64,000 bases of DNA from contig CP025734.1 in NCBI GenBank assembly GCA_004011035.1, forward strand, positions 952,001 through 1,016,000. Reading direction: 5' to 3'. This document shows, piece after piece, positions 16,872-26,446 of the stretch. Each line of letters opens with the position of its first letter. Position 1 is the stretch's first letter. Below the pieces are notes generated by a model. It did not search any database and was not told where the DNA came from. It saw only the letters and a list, made by a program, of their open reading frames with translations. Both the position numbers and the translations under genes were made by a program. The stretch is from Bdellovibrio sp. qaytius (GTDB lineage Bacteria; Bdellovibrionota; Bdellovibrionia; Bdellovibrionales; Bdellovibrionaceae).

Positions 16872-19800
16872 ATGAAACTAGTTACTACCGCACTTATCAC
16901 GTCTTTGCTTGTTTTATCGGCTTGTACTCAGAGCCAAAATAGCAAATCTAAAATGATTCCGTTATTACAAGACACGCAAAACATCATCAGTACGCGTCCA
17001 CAAAATCAAACGCATGTGATGGCGATGGTTAAACTTCAAACTCCTTCGTTGTTAGAAACTTCATCAAAAGAAGATGGCGTAACAATCGTTAACAACGAAC
17101 AATCTGCTAAAATCACAGCTGAGCAAGATAAAGCGATCGCTGATATGAAAGCTTTAGATAAAGATGTTCAAGTTCTTTACAAATACCGTTACGTGCTTAA
17201 CGCCGTTTGCGTTCTTGCTCCAATCTCTGCTTTAGAAAAATTAAAAGCTGTTGGAACAATTGCTTCATGGGAAGGTGTTGGAACATTCGATCGTCCAATC
17301 ACTTTTTCGACTGATGGCTTAGCGGCGGCTACAAAAACATTAACTGAAAGAAACTCTGCTAAATTTATCGGAGCAGAAAAATTAAATGCTCAAGGCTTAA
17401 CTGGTAAAGGCATTAAAGTTGGCGTTATCGATACAGGTATCGATTATACTCACGCAATGTTTAAAGGTGTTGGAACTGCAGAGGCTTACAAGGCTATCGA
17501 TCCAACTAAAGAAGCTTTAGGTTTTCCATCTGAAAAAGTTCGTGGTGGTGTTGACTTAGTAGGAACTGAATATGATTCAGCATCTCCTGAATTTTTTCAC
17601 CGTGTACCTAAACCAGATTTAAATCCACTTGATGAAGCAGGTCATGGAACTCACGTTGCCGGAACAATTGCGGGTATCGGTGATGGTGTAAATTCATACA
17701 ACGGTATGGCTCCAGATGCTGATTTATACGCGATCAAAGTTTTCGGTGCTGAAGGTTCAACTTCAGACATGGTTGTGATCGCAGGTCTTGAGTATGCGGC
17801 TGATCCAAATGGTGATGGCGATTTACGTGATCAATTAGATATCGTGAATCTTTCATTAGGTTCTGGTTACGGTAATCCAAAAATTCTTTACTCTGAAGCC
17901 GTAAAAAATTTAGCTAAAGGTGGAACAGTATCTGTTATTTCTGCAGGTAACTCTGGCGCTAAAGATTATATCGTTGGTGCTCCAGGTACAGCAACTGAAG
18001 CCTTATCTGTGGCTGCATCAATTGATGATGGTGATCACAACTGGCACTTCACAGCGTCTATTGTAAAAGCAGGCGCAGAAGAAATTTCTGTTGAAACTAT
18101 TGAAGCAGCCTCTGCTAAAAAAGTTTCTGAATCAGATGTTACAGGAAATTTAGTTTTTGTTGGTACAGCAGCTACAGATTTAACAGAAGAGCAAATCGCG
18201 GCTGTTAAAGGTAACGTAGCTTTAATTGATCGTGGTGCTGTGACATTCAATGATAAAGTTAAACGCGCAGCAGCTGCTGGTGCGATTGGTGTTGTGGTTG
18301 CGAACAATCAAGAAGGCGCAGCTTTCACGATGGGAACAACTGATAAATTTGATATTCCTGCGATCATGGTCACTAAAGAAGTTGGCGCAAAATTAAAAGC
18401 GGCTTTAACTGCAGGTACTGGTGCATCGATCCAATTCAAAACTGATAAGACAATCGAAAAACCAGAACTTATCGATACATTAACTGGTTTCAGTTCTAAA
18501 GGCCCTCGTTCAATCGATGGTTTCTTAAAACCAGAAATCTCTGCTCCTGGTTCAGATATTATTTCTGCAGCCATGGGTAAAGGCGCTGAGGTTGTTAAAC
18601 TTTCTGGTACATCAATGGCAGCTCCTCATATGACGGGTGTATTAGCTTTAATTAAACAATCTTTTAAAAATCGCGAAATCGAAGTTTCAGCGTTAGATTT
18701 AAAACATGTTGCGATGGGAACATCTAAAACTATCGGTGATAAAGACGGTCGTTACCCAGTCACTCGTCAAGGTGCTGGTCGTATTCAAGCTGATGTTGCG
18801 GCAATGTCAGAAATTATCGCTGAAGAGCCTTCAGTGTCTTTCGGTGAAATCAATATCGAAGCAAAAAAAGCTGTTAAATCTGTATTACATTTTAAAAATG
18901 TAGCGGCAGCCGATAAAGCTGTAAGCATTGAATTTGTTGGCAACGAATTCGTTCAATTAACAAACGCTCAATCAATCACTTTAAAAGCTGGCGAATCAAC
19001 AGCTGTGAAATTAGCTTTCACACTTGATGCGACAAAAATGAAAGACGCTTACGTTCGCGAAATGGATGGTTGGGTATTAGTTAAAGCTGACGGTAAAGAA
19101 TTATACCGTGTTCCAGTTTTAGCCGTAGCTCACAAATTATCTGCGATCACATCTAAAGGTTTAACAGTTCAATCTTCAGTGAATGATGCTGAAGGTGCAG
19201 CTGCTGTTTTAGCTCTTAAAAATGAATCTGCAAACGCAGGTGAAGCTTTATTATTTAATTTATTAGCTAAAGACGAACGTAAACCGCTAGCTCCATCTTA
19301 CATGAATGCTGATTGTGATTTACAAGCGGTTGGTTACAGAATCGTTGAAAAAGACACTGATGCTGGTAAAGAACAATTTGTTGAATTTGGTGTTAAAGTT
19401 TACAAACCAATGACGACTTGGAATGCATGTGACATTTCAATTTTAGTTGATAGCGATAAAGACGGTGTTGTTGAACAAGAAATTCTTGGTTCAAACACTT
19501 CAAGTATTCCAAACTTTGGATCAGAAGTATTTGCTTCAACTTTAATTGATGCAGTTAAAGCGCGCGAAATCAGAAAATCATATGAAGCGCAAATCGAAGC
19601 GGCTAAAAATGATACTGATGCTTTAGCAAAATTAAAAGACCAAGAAAAATACACTGATGCAATTACAGATCAACAAGATCTAACGACTTACAACAACTCA
19701 ACAGTGGTTGTAGTTCAAGCTCGTGTCAGCCAGTTAAAATTGGATGCTAAAAATCAATTGAACTTTAAAGTTGTAGTGACTCACAACGAACAAGCGTCTG

Positions 19801-20048
19801 TGCAAATGGATGATAACTTAGCTAACGAAAAATCATTCTCTGTATCAATGGAAGCTTCAGATCAATCTTTTGTTGGCTTAGGCGATTCTCAAGCGGTTAA
19901 CGCAAGTTCTGAAGCAACTGTTGAATTAACAAAAGGCCGTGGCAACAATGATTTACTAGTGTTGTTACCACAAAATAAAGTGTCGTTCTCAGACGCTTTA
20001 AATGACTTGCAATTGTTAATTTTAAAACCAGAATTCAAAGCTCCTTAA
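16872..20048 (+). CDS. Large subtilisin-family (S8) serine protease lipoprotein
   Basis: The 1058-residue protein has a signal peptide with lipobox LSAC (cysteine about 18). A propeptide-like region follows (about 40-150). The S8 catalytic triad is complete: D187 in GVIDTGIDY, H258 in GHGTHVAGT and S581 in SGTSMAAPHMTG. A protease-associated (PA) domain appears inserted between H and S (about 425-510, NVALIDRGAVTFNDKVKRA). After residue 640 come beta-rich modules of the Fn3-like kind seen in lactocepin-type subtilases, then a charged helical stretch near 900-930. It should be a surface protease with broad peptide or protein substrates. It is divergent from the kinase-like lipoprotein and ends at a terminator. 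Confidence 0.93.
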   Translation: MKLVTTALITSLLVLSACTQSQNSKSKMIPLLQDTQNIISTRPQNQTHVMAMVKLQTPSLLETSSKEDGVTIVNNEQSAKITAEQDKAIADMKALDKDVQVLYKYRYVLNAVCVLAPISALEKLKAVGTIASWEGVGTFDRPITFSTDGLAAATKTLTERNSAKFIGAEKLNAQGLTGKGIKVGVIDTGIDYTHAMFKGVGTAEAYKAIDPTKEALGFPSEKVRGGVDLVGTEYDSASPEFFHRVPKPDLNPLDEAGHGTHVAGTIAGIGDGVNSYNGMAPDADLYAIKVFGAEGSTSDMVVIAGLEYAADPNGDGDLRDQLDIVNLSLGSGYGNPKILYSEAVKNLAKGGTVSVISAGNSGAKDYIVGAPGTATEALSVAASIDDGDHNWHFTASIVKAGAEEISVETIEAASAKKVSESDVTGNLVFVGTAATDLTEEQIAAVKGNVALIDRGAVTFNDKVKRAAAAGAIGVVVANNQEGAAFTMGTTDKFDIPAIMVTKEVGAKLKAALTAGTGASIQFKTDKTIEKPELIDTLTGFSSKGPRSIDGFLKPEISAPGSDIISAAMGKGAEVVKLSGTSMAAPHMTGVLALIKQSFKNREIEVSALDLKHVAMGTSKTIGDKDGRYPVTRQGAGRIQADVAAMSEIIAEEPSVSFGEINIEAKKAVKSVLHFKNVAAADKAVSIEFVGNEFVQLTNAQSITLKAGESTAVKLAFTLDATKMKDAYVREMDGWVLVKADGKELYRVPVLAVAHKLSAITSKGLTVQSSVNDAEGAAAVLALKNESANAGEALLFNLLAKDERKPLAPSYMNADCDLQAVGYRIVEKDTDAGKEQFVEFGVKVYKPMTTWNACDISILVDSDKDGVVEQEILGSNTSSIPNFGSEVFASTLIDAVKAREIRKSYEAQIEAAKNDTDALAKLKDQEKYTDAITDQQDLTTYNNSTVVVVQARVSQLKLDAKNQLNFKVVVTHNEQASVQMDDNLANEKSFSVSMEASDQSFVGLGDSQAVNASSEATVELTKGRGNNDLLVLLPQNKVSFSDALNDLQLLILKPEFKAP

Positions 20049-20102
20049 GGTAGGCCGTCCCTTTTTCGGGAGCAAGGCAGCATTGAAAAAGTAATTTTAT
20101 TG

Positions 20103-20135
20103 AAAGCCAGATTGAAAGATCTGGCTTTTTTATTT
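20103..20135 (+). terminator. Rho-independent terminator after the subtilase gene
   Basis: AAAGCCAGAT (20103-20112) and ATCTGGCTTT (20119-20128) form a 10-bp stem with loop TGAAAG, followed by a T-rich run. The arms resemble those of the terminators at 13422 and 14733. Confidence 0.9.
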
Positions 20136-20208
20136 TAAGCCACTTGTTTCTCGAATAAAAGCCTCATTGCGGGGTAAAAGTCGCACATTTTTTGCAGTGT
20201 TTTGACAA

Positions 20209-21498
20209 ATGAACCTGCTGCCGGTACCAGAACTATTAAGCGCGAAACTCATGAGGAATAATGCCCGATTGCGTGTTTTAGCGGAGGTTGCAAACTCGTT
20301 TGCTATAACCACAGACTACAATGAGCTGTGCGATAAAATTGCAAATACGGCGAGTGATCTTATTGGCGATGGCTGTATGTTAACACTCACAGATGAAAAC
20401 AATAAAGTGTTAGTCAATGTAGCCAGCTCACACCGCGATTCTGAAATGCGTGTGGTTTATAAAAATTATTTAAAAAAAATAAAAGTTTCAACGATCGATA
20501 GCTCTGCAATTTCAGCCCAAGTCATTCGTTCGGGCGAATTAAAGTACGCCGATGTTAATCCAGAGGATCTCGTTGCAAAGGCCGATGACAATTTAAAAGC
20601 ACTAGTTGCAAAGTTAAATGTGCATAGTTATGCCGTGGTTCCAATTCGTGTACACGGCAAAATCATTGGTACGCTGTCTTTAGTCAGAAGTGCTGCAGGT
20701 CGAAGTTACGAACCCGAAGATATTTCGTTATTGCAAGACTTAGCGGCTCGTGGAGGTTTAGCGATTGAAAATTTACGTCTTTATAACGATCTTGAAGCGC
20801 GTGTAAATGATCGAACGCATGATTTAGAAATCGTTAATAAGGAATTAGAATCTTTTAGCTATTCAGTGGCGCACGATTTAAGGTCGCCATTGCGTAGTAT
20901 TGATGGTTATAGCCAGACTGTTTTGCAAGACAAGGGCGAGCAATTAGATGACGAAGCTAAAGAGCTTTTAAACAAGATTAGTGCTTCTGCTAAACGTATG
21001 AATAGATTGATAGATGATTTGCTAAATCTATCACAAGTGACTCGTACAGAAATTGTAAAACAAAAAGTAAATCTTTCTGAATTAGCTGAAGATATTATTT
21101 TTTCATTAAAAGAAACAAACCCAAGCCGGCAAGTTAAAATAAATATTCAACCGAATGTCTTTGCTATGGGGGATGTGCAGCTGTTAGAGATTGCTTTAAC
21201 AAATTTACTGAGCAATGCCTGGAAGTTTACGAAAAAAAACAACACAGCCTGTATTGAATTTGGATCATTCAGACGTCATACTCAAATGGTCTATTACGTT
21301 AAAGATAACGGCGTTGGGTTTGATCAAGCTTATTCAAATAAATTGTTTCATGCCTTTCAACGTTTGCATGACTCGCAAGAATTTGAAGGCACGGGTGTGG
21401 GGCTTGCAATCACTCAACGGGTTATTCATCGACATCGCGGTACCATATGGGCTGAATCGACTTTAAACGAAGGCGCTACGTTTTATTTTACACTATGA
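20209..21498 (+). CDS. Soluble GAF-domain histidine kinase, tandem copy 1
   Basis: The 429-residue protein has no membrane segment. A GAF sensor domain covers about 20-185, a short coiled linker follows, then HisKA with the H-box SYSVAHDLRSPLRSIDGYSQ, and HATPase with the N-box LTNLLSNAWKFT, G1 DNGVGFD and G2 GTGVGLAI. It is a complete transmitter without a receiver domain, so it must sense a cytoplasmic ligand or redox cue and phosphorylate an unlinked regulator. The ATG at 20209 lacks a ribosome-binding site. A TTGACA just upstream (20202-20207) may belong to a promoter, and M15 is a possible later start. Its TGA overlaps the ATG of the paralogous kinase (ATGA). Confidence 0.92.
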   Translation: MNLLPVPELLSAKLMRNNARLRVLAEVANSFAITTDYNELCDKIANTASDLIGDGCMLTLTDENNKVLVNVASSHRDSEMRVVYKNYLKKIKVSTIDSSAISAQVIRSGELKYADVNPEDLVAKADDNLKALVAKLNVHSYAVVPIRVHGKIIGTLSLVRSAAGRSYEPEDISLLQDLAARGGLAIENLRLYNDLEARVNDRTHDLEIVNKELESFSYSVAHDLRSPLRSIDGYSQTVLQDKGEQLDDEAKELLNKISASAKRMNRLIDDLLNLSQVTRTEIVKQKVNLSELAEDIIFSLKETNPSRQVKINIQPNVFAMGDVQLLEIALTNLLSNAWKFTKKNNTACIEFGSFRRHTQMVYYVKDNGVGFDQAYSNKLFHAFQRLHDSQEFEGTGVGLAITQRVIHRHRGTIWAESTLNEGATFYFTL

Positions 21499-22793
21499 AG
21501 GCGAATATGGAATTGCAGCAACAGTTATTAAGTGAACAGTTGATGCGTAATAACGCGAGGTTCAGGTTATTAGCCGAAGTCGGTAGAACTTTTGCCTCGG
21601 CTGCAACCGATTATCATGAATTATTAGATAAGGTGGCCTTTGCTGGTTCAGAGTTAATTGGTGACGGATGTATTGTTACGCTCATGGATGATGACGGTCA
21701 GCTTTCGACTAAAACAAGTTCACATCGTGATTTAAAGTTAGATTCAATTTATAAAAACCAAGTTAAAAATTTAAAAATCTCTGCTCAAGAAGGTAAAAAT
21801 GTTTCAGCCCAAGTTGTGCGTTCAGGAAAATCAGTTTTCGGAGACGTGAAGCCTGAAGAGGTTGCCGCTAAAACTGATGAGGCCTTAAAGGCCCTGGTGC
21901 TTTTATGGAATGTGCATAGTTTTGTAGTTGTGCCGATACATGCTCGCCATAATATTATTGGAACAATAACTTTAGTTCGAAGCGCGCCTGGACGATCTTA
22001 CGCCGAAGAAGATGTGAGTTTGTTGCAAGACGTAGCTACACGTGCGGGACTTGCCATTGAGACGGCAGATCTTTATCGCCGCCTTGAAGAACGTGTGAAA
22101 GAGCGCACTCATGAACTTGAACTTTTAAATAAAGAATTAGAGACTTTTAGTTATTCTGTCGCGCATGATTTACGTGCCCCCATTCGAAGTATCGATGGTT
22201 ACAGTCAGATCTTAAAACAAGAAGCGGGTGCTAAATTAGATTCTGATGAGATTCAGTATCTCAATAAAATAAGCGCTTCGGCTAAAAAAATGAATTCTCT
22301 GATTGAAGATATGTTAATGCTGTCGCAAGTGGCGCGTTCTGAATTGATCAGACAAAAAATAGATTTATCAGAGTTAGTTGACGAAATTTCTGATCAACTG
22401 CAAGACAATTCTCCTATGAGAACAGTGAGTACAGTTATTCAGCCAGGAGTTGTTTGTTTTGGCGATTTTAAGTTATTAGAAATTGCGCTGACTAATTTGC
22501 TCAGCAATGCGTGGAAGTTTACTCGTCATACTGTAGATGCAAAAATTGAATTCGGTTCTTTTGAGAAAGACGCAAATACAATTTATTTTATTAAAGATAA
22601 CGGCGCGGGCTTTGATCAGGCTCATGTTGAAAATATCTTTGCCGCTTTTGAACGTCTGCATAGTGCCAGCGAATTTGAAGGAACAGGCGTTGGATTGTCG
22701 ATTGTTCAGAGAATCATCTTGCGGCACCAAGGTAAAATCTGGGCCGAAGGTCAAGTGAACCAAGGTGCTGCTTTTTATTTTACGTTAAAATAA
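21495..22793 (+). CDS. Soluble GAF-domain histidine kinase, tandem copy 2
   Basis: The 432-residue protein is a paralog of copy 1 with the same domain order: GAF (about 25-190), H-box SYSVAHDLRAPIRSIDGYSQ, N-box LTNLLSNAWKFT, G1 DNGAGFD and G2 GTGVGLSI. The start overlaps the previous stop by four bases, so the two are translationally coupled. The in-frame ATG at 21507, behind AAGG, is an alternative start. Conservation is strongest in the transmitter, and the GAF domains have diverged, which suggests different ligands or heterodimer formation. It overlaps the convergent LysR gene by nine bases. Confidence 0.92.
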   Translation: MKANMELQQQLLSEQLMRNNARFRLLAEVGRTFASAATDYHELLDKVAFAGSELIGDGCIVTLMDDDGQLSTKTSSHRDLKLDSIYKNQVKNLKISAQEGKNVSAQVVRSGKSVFGDVKPEEVAAKTDEALKALVLLWNVHSFVVVPIHARHNIIGTITLVRSAPGRSYAEEDVSLLQDVATRAGLAIETADLYRRLEERVKERTHELELLNKELETFSYSVAHDLRAPIRSIDGYSQILKQEAGAKLDSDEIQYLNKISASAKKMNSLIEDMLMLSQVARSELIRQKIDLSELVDEISDQLQDNSPMRTVSTVIQPGVVCFGDFKLLEIALTNLLSNAWKFTRHTVDAKIEFGSFEKDANTIYFIKDNGAGFDQAHVENIFAAFERLHSASEFEGTGVGLSIVQRIILRHQGKIWAEGQVNQGAAFYFTLK

Positions 22794-23645
22794 AGCCTTA
22801 CTTAATTCAAAAAGATAAGACGTGAATTCTTCAATCGCCGGTTGAGTGGCAACGTTTTTTCGCGAGATTAATTTAATTTCACGACTGATTGACGGTGTAA
22901 ATAGGCTGTAGCCTTTTTTGGGGATATTTAAATGTTGAGCCATGCCTAACGGAATAATTCCATTACCAAAGCCTTCTTTCACCATTTGTGAAATCGCCGC
23001 AAAAGATTCAACGTAGACAAAATCTGAAGATTTTAATTTCGAATTTTTTAGTAATTTATCTTCAAGGTTACGCCATGTTCCCGAATTTTTTTCGATGGTG
23101 ATCACTTTTGTGGTTTCGTCGGCGGCATCTTCATCAAATTTATTATAAATAAAAACTAAAGGCTCTTCTGTGATGCGTGTCGAAAAAAGATTTCCGCTAT
23201 TTACAGAGCTTGAGGGGATGCATAATCCTAAATCATATCGGCCAAGCTTTACGTTTTCCTCGACCAGGGTGCTTCGATGAACATGCAAATCAAATTCAAT
23301 ATTCTTAATCTTTTTGCTCGCTTGCTTAATCAGCTTCGGGCCCCAAGTGGCTGCGATTGAATCAGACAGCGCAATAGAATAGCGCGTAATGCCATTTTCA
23401 GGTTTGAGTTGCTTGAGACTCTTTAACTCAGTGACCAGTGGTCGGGCACGTAATAGAAACTCTTGAGCTTGCGGAGTTAACTTAACACGGCGTCCATCGG
23501 GTTCGATCAGCTTAAATGTGATTTCATTCTGCAAAGCTTGCAGTCTTTTGCTTACGGCAGACTGAGTTAAGCGCAGCTGAGCCGCAGCTTCGCTGATTGT
23601 TCCGGTGCGTTCAAGAGCGATGAGTGCTTCGATTCCCTCTAGCAT
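22785..23645 (-). CDS. LysR-family transcriptional regulator
   Basis: The 286-residue protein has the LysR winged helix at residues 1-60 (SEAAAQLRLTQSAVSKRLQAL) and a substrate-binding domain after residue 90. It is divergent from the aconitase gene with 121 bases between starts. This is the usual layout for a LysR protein that controls its neighbour and itself. The inducer is unknown. A central-carbon or citrate-related signal would suit the neighbour, but that is inference. Confidence 0.92.
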   Translation of the reverse strand: MLEGIEALIALERTGTISEAAAQLRLTQSAVSKRLQALQNEITFKLIEPDGRRVKLTPQAQEFLLRARPLVTELKSLKQLKPENGITRYSIALSDSIAATWGPKLIKQASKKIKNIEFDLHVHRSTLVEENVKLGRYDLGLCIPSSSVNSGNLFSTRITEEPLVFIYNKFDEDAADETTKVITIEKNSGTWRNLEDKLLKNSKLKSSDFVYVESFAAISQMVKEGFGNGIIPLGMAQHLNIPKKGYSLFTPSISREIKLISRKNVATQPAIEEFTSYLFELSKALF

Positions 23646-23653
23646 ATGGTCTA

Positions 23654-23683
23654 TATATTCCTTCTGAGACTACATTATATTCC
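23654..23683. promoter_or_regulatory. Direct repeats TATATTCC, candidate LysR sites
   Basis: TATATTCC occurs at 23654-23661 and again at 23676-23683, 22 bases apart (about two helical turns), in the lysR-acn divergent region directly upstream of lysR. Repeats on the same face of the helix suit a tetrameric LysR protein. The T-N11-A dyad typical of the family is not obvious. Confidence 0.3.
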
Positions 23684-23766
23684 AATTATTCTATTTTTTC
23701 AACTAAGGATTTAGCCGAGAATGAAAACGTACTGATAAAGCCTTAAAAAACATCAAGGAGTTGCCA

Positions 23767-26034
23767 ATGGCAAAAATCGAAACATCACCAGAAATGGTTA
23801 AACAGGTTTACCAAACTACACGCACTAAAACTGACGTGATTCGTAAACGCTTAAATCGTTCATTAACATTAGCTGAAAAAATTATTTACGGTCACTTAGA
23901 TGATCCACAAAATCAAGAGATCAACCGTGGTTCTTCATTTTTACTTTTAAGACCAGACCGCGTAGCAATGCAAGATGCAACAGCACAAATGGCGATCCTT
24001 CAATTCATGTTAGCTGATAAATCAGAAGCTGCTGTTCCTTCAACTGTTCACTGCGATCACTTAATTCAAGCCTACCAAGGTAAAGAAAAAGATATGGCAG
24101 CATCGAACACGACAAACAAAGAAGTTTTTGATTTCTTAGCGACAGCTTCTTCAAAATACAATATCGGTTTCTGGAAACCAGGCGCTGGTATTATTCACCA
24201 AGTAATTTTAGAAAATTACGCATTTCCAGGTGGATTAATGATTGGTACAGATTCTCACACGCCAAACGCGGGTGGTTTAGGTATGTGTGCTGTGGGTGTT
24301 GGTGGATCTGATGCTTCAGACGTTATGGTTGGTTTACCTTGGGAAGTTAAAAATCCTAAATTAATCGGTGTTCACTTAAAAGGTAAAATGAGCGGTTGGA
24401 CTTCTGCAAAAGACGTGATCTTAAAACTTTGCGGAATGTTAACTGTAAAAGGTGGAACAGATAAAATCGTAGAATATTTCGGCGAAGGCGCTGATGCGAT
24501 TTCTTGTACGGGTAAAGCAACAATCACAAACATGGGTGCTGAATTAGGTGCGACATGCTCTGTGTTTCCATACGATGCAAAAATGTCTGGTTACTTAAAA
24601 GCTACGGGCCGTGCTGAGTTGGCTGCAATTGCAGATGCGAACACAGATATCTTACGCGCTGATGATGACGTAGTTGCTAATCCTAAAAAATATTTCGACG
24701 AAGTTTACGAAATCGATTTATCTACATTAGAGCCACACTTAGTTGGTCCTCATACTCCAGATTTAGCTCGCCCAATTTCTAAAATCGCTGAAGAAGCAAA
24801 AGCTAACGGTTGGACTTTAAAATTATCTTCTGCACTTATCGGTTCTTGCACGAACTCTTCTTACGAAGATATTGGTCGTTCAGCTCACTTAGCTGAACAA
24901 GCCATGAAAATCGGCGTTAAGATGGCACAACCATTCTTAGTAAGTCCTGGTTCAACGCAAATCCAAAACACAATCACACGCGATGGCCAAATGAAAACAT
25001 TTGAAGCTGTTGGTGCAACAGTGTTAGCCAATGCGTGTGGTCCTTGTATCGGTCAATGGAAACGTGATGATATTAAAACGGGCGAGAAAAATACAATCAT
25101 CACTTCATTCAACCGTAACTTCCGCGGTCGTAATGATGCGAACCCTGAAACATTAGCGTTCATTGCTTCACCAGAAGTTGTAATGGCTTTAGGTTTAGCT
25201 GGTCGTTTAGATTTCAATCCATTAACTGACGAATTAGTTGGTCCAAATGGTAAAATTAAATTAACTCCGCCAAGCGCACCTGAACTTCCTGAAAAAGGAT
25301 TCGTACCAGATACAGTGGGTTACCAAAAACCAGAAGGCGCTACAGCAAAAGTTGCGATCGCTGATAATTCTCCACGTTTACAATTTTTAAAACCATTCAC
25401 AAAATGGGACGGTAAAGATTTCGAAGGTCATTTATTATTAGCTAAAGCTAAAGGTAAATGTACAACAGATCACATCAGCCCGGGTGGTAAATGGTTAAAC
25501 TTCCGTGGTCACTTAGATAAAATTTCTGACAACATGTTGTTAGGTGCTGATAACGCTTTCATCCCTGGTGAAATCGGTAAAGGTCACAACCAATTAGATG
25601 GTTCAAAAAAAGAATTCGCAGCGATTGCTCGTGATTACCAACAACATGGTAAATCATGGATGATTATCGGTGACGAAAACTACGGTGAAGGATCTTCTCG
25701 TGAACACGCAGCGATGAGTCCAAGATTTTTAGGCTGTACTGCGGTTATCACGAAATCTTTCGCGCGTATCCACGAAACAAATCTTAAAAAACAAGGTGTG
25801 TTAGCGGCGACTTTTGTAAACCCAGCTGACTACGAAAAAATCCAAGAAAAAGATACTTTATCAATTCGCGGTTTAAATGATTTAGCTCCAGGAAAAAATT
25901 TAATTCTTGAAGCAAAACACCAAGACGGTTCATTTGATAAAATCGAGATCAAGCACACATACAATGCTGAACAATTAAAATGGTTCAAAGCAGGTTCTGC
26001 GCTTAACTTGATCCGCTCAGGTGGTAAAGTTTAG
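23767..26034 (+). CDS. acn: Aconitate hydratase, mitochondrial-type
   Basis: The 755-residue enzyme interconverts citrate and isocitrate with a [4Fe-4S] cluster. The cluster cysteines are C361 ([11 protein letters not shown]), C424 and C427 ([10 protein letters not shown]). The C-terminal swivel domain carries [15 protein letters not shown], which binds substrate. The length and sequence fit the mitochondrial aconitase class, not the longer AcnA/IRP or the rearranged AcnB. I chose the ATG at 23767 because AAGGAG lies six bases upstream. A TTG two codons earlier is in frame but overlaps that spacing. It supplies the TCA cycle together with sucA, sucB and lpd at 54-59 kb. Confidence 0.97.
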   Translation: MAKIETSPEMVKQVYQTTRTKTDVIRKRLNRSLTLAEKIIYGHLDDPQNQEINRGSSFLLLRPDRVAMQDATAQMAILQFMLADKSEAAVPSTVHCDHLIQAYQGKEKDMAASNTTNKEVFDFLATASSKYNIGFWKPGAGIIHQVILENYAFPGGLMIGTDSHTPNAGGLGMCAVGVGGSDASDVMVGLPWEVKNPKLIGVHLKGKMSGWTSAKDVILKLCGMLTVKGGTDKIVEYFGEGADAISCTGKATITNMGAELGATCSVFPYDAKMSGYLKATGRAELAAIADANTDILRADDDVVANPKKYFDEVYEIDLSTLEPHLVGPHTPDLARPISKIAEEAKANGWTLKLSSALIGSCTNSSYEDIGRSAHLAEQAMKIGVKMAQPFLVSPGSTQIQNTITRDGQMKTFEAVGATVLANACGPCIGQWKRDDIKTGEKNTIITSFNRNFRGRNDANPETLAFIASPEVVMALGLAGRLDFNPLTDELVGPNGKIKLTPPSAPELPEKGFVPDTVGYQKPEGATAKVAIADNSPRLQFLKPFTKWDGKDFEGHLLLAKAKGKCTTDHISPGGKWLNFRGHLDKISDNMLLGADNAFIPGEIGKGHNQLDGSKKEFAAIARDYQQHGKSWMIIGDENYGEGSSREHAAMSPRFLGCTAVITKSFARIHETNLKKQGVLAATFVNPADYEKIQEKDTLSIRGLNDLAPGKNLILEAKHQDGSFDKIEIKHTYNAEQLKWFKAGSALNLIRSGGKV

Positions 26035-26062
26035 TTATTAGAAAATCATTGTGATTTTAATG

Positions 26063-26094
26063 AAGCCTCTTCGGTAACGGAGAGGCTTTTTTTA
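26063..26094 (+). terminator. Rho-independent terminator after acn
   Basis: AAGCCTCT (26063-26070) and AGAGGCTT (26081-26088) form an eight-bp stem around a 10-base loop, followed by a T-run to 26093. Confidence 0.9.
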
Positions 26095-26245
26095 TTCTTT
26101 GTTTTTAGAAATAAAATGGTTCTTTTCTTCAGTTTTGGAAGTTGAACCTGTCTAATGCATTATAAGTGGTGCTGGAGCAGATCATATCCGGGCCTTAGAT
26201 TGCTTTAGTCACTCCTCGAAGCATTACATTCCTGAGGAGGATTTT

Positions 26246-26446
26246 ATGAAAATGATCAAACCATTGTTACTTTTAGCTTTAACGTTAACATCACTTAACT
26301 TACAGGCACGTGGTCGCGAAGAATATTCAAGTCATAAAAGTTTCAAAGAAAGCCGTATAACAAACAGATCCCACAGATCAGATAACAGCAGATCTGTGGA
26401 TGAATTAAAAAGACGTCTTAAACTAAAAAATGATTCTTTGATATAA
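26246..26446 (+). CDS. Small secreted basic protein
   Basis: A 66-residue protein with a strong ribosome-binding site (GAGGAGG, seven bases before the ATG) and a classical signal peptide (MKMIKPLLLLALTLTSLNLQ, probably cut after QA). The mature part of about 44 residues is rich in arginine, lysine, serine and histidine (SHRSDNSRSVDELKRRLKLK). I recognise no family. The mature peptide could bind nucleic acid, lipopolysaccharide or peptidoglycan by charge. A nine-base inverted repeat (CCACAGATC 26371-26379, GATCTGTGG 26391-26399) lies in its 3' part. Its stop abuts that of the converging hydrolase gene. Confidence 0.75.
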   Translation: MKMIKPLLLLALTLTSLNLQARGREEYSSHKSFKESRITNRSHRSDNSRSVDELKRRLKLKNDSLI

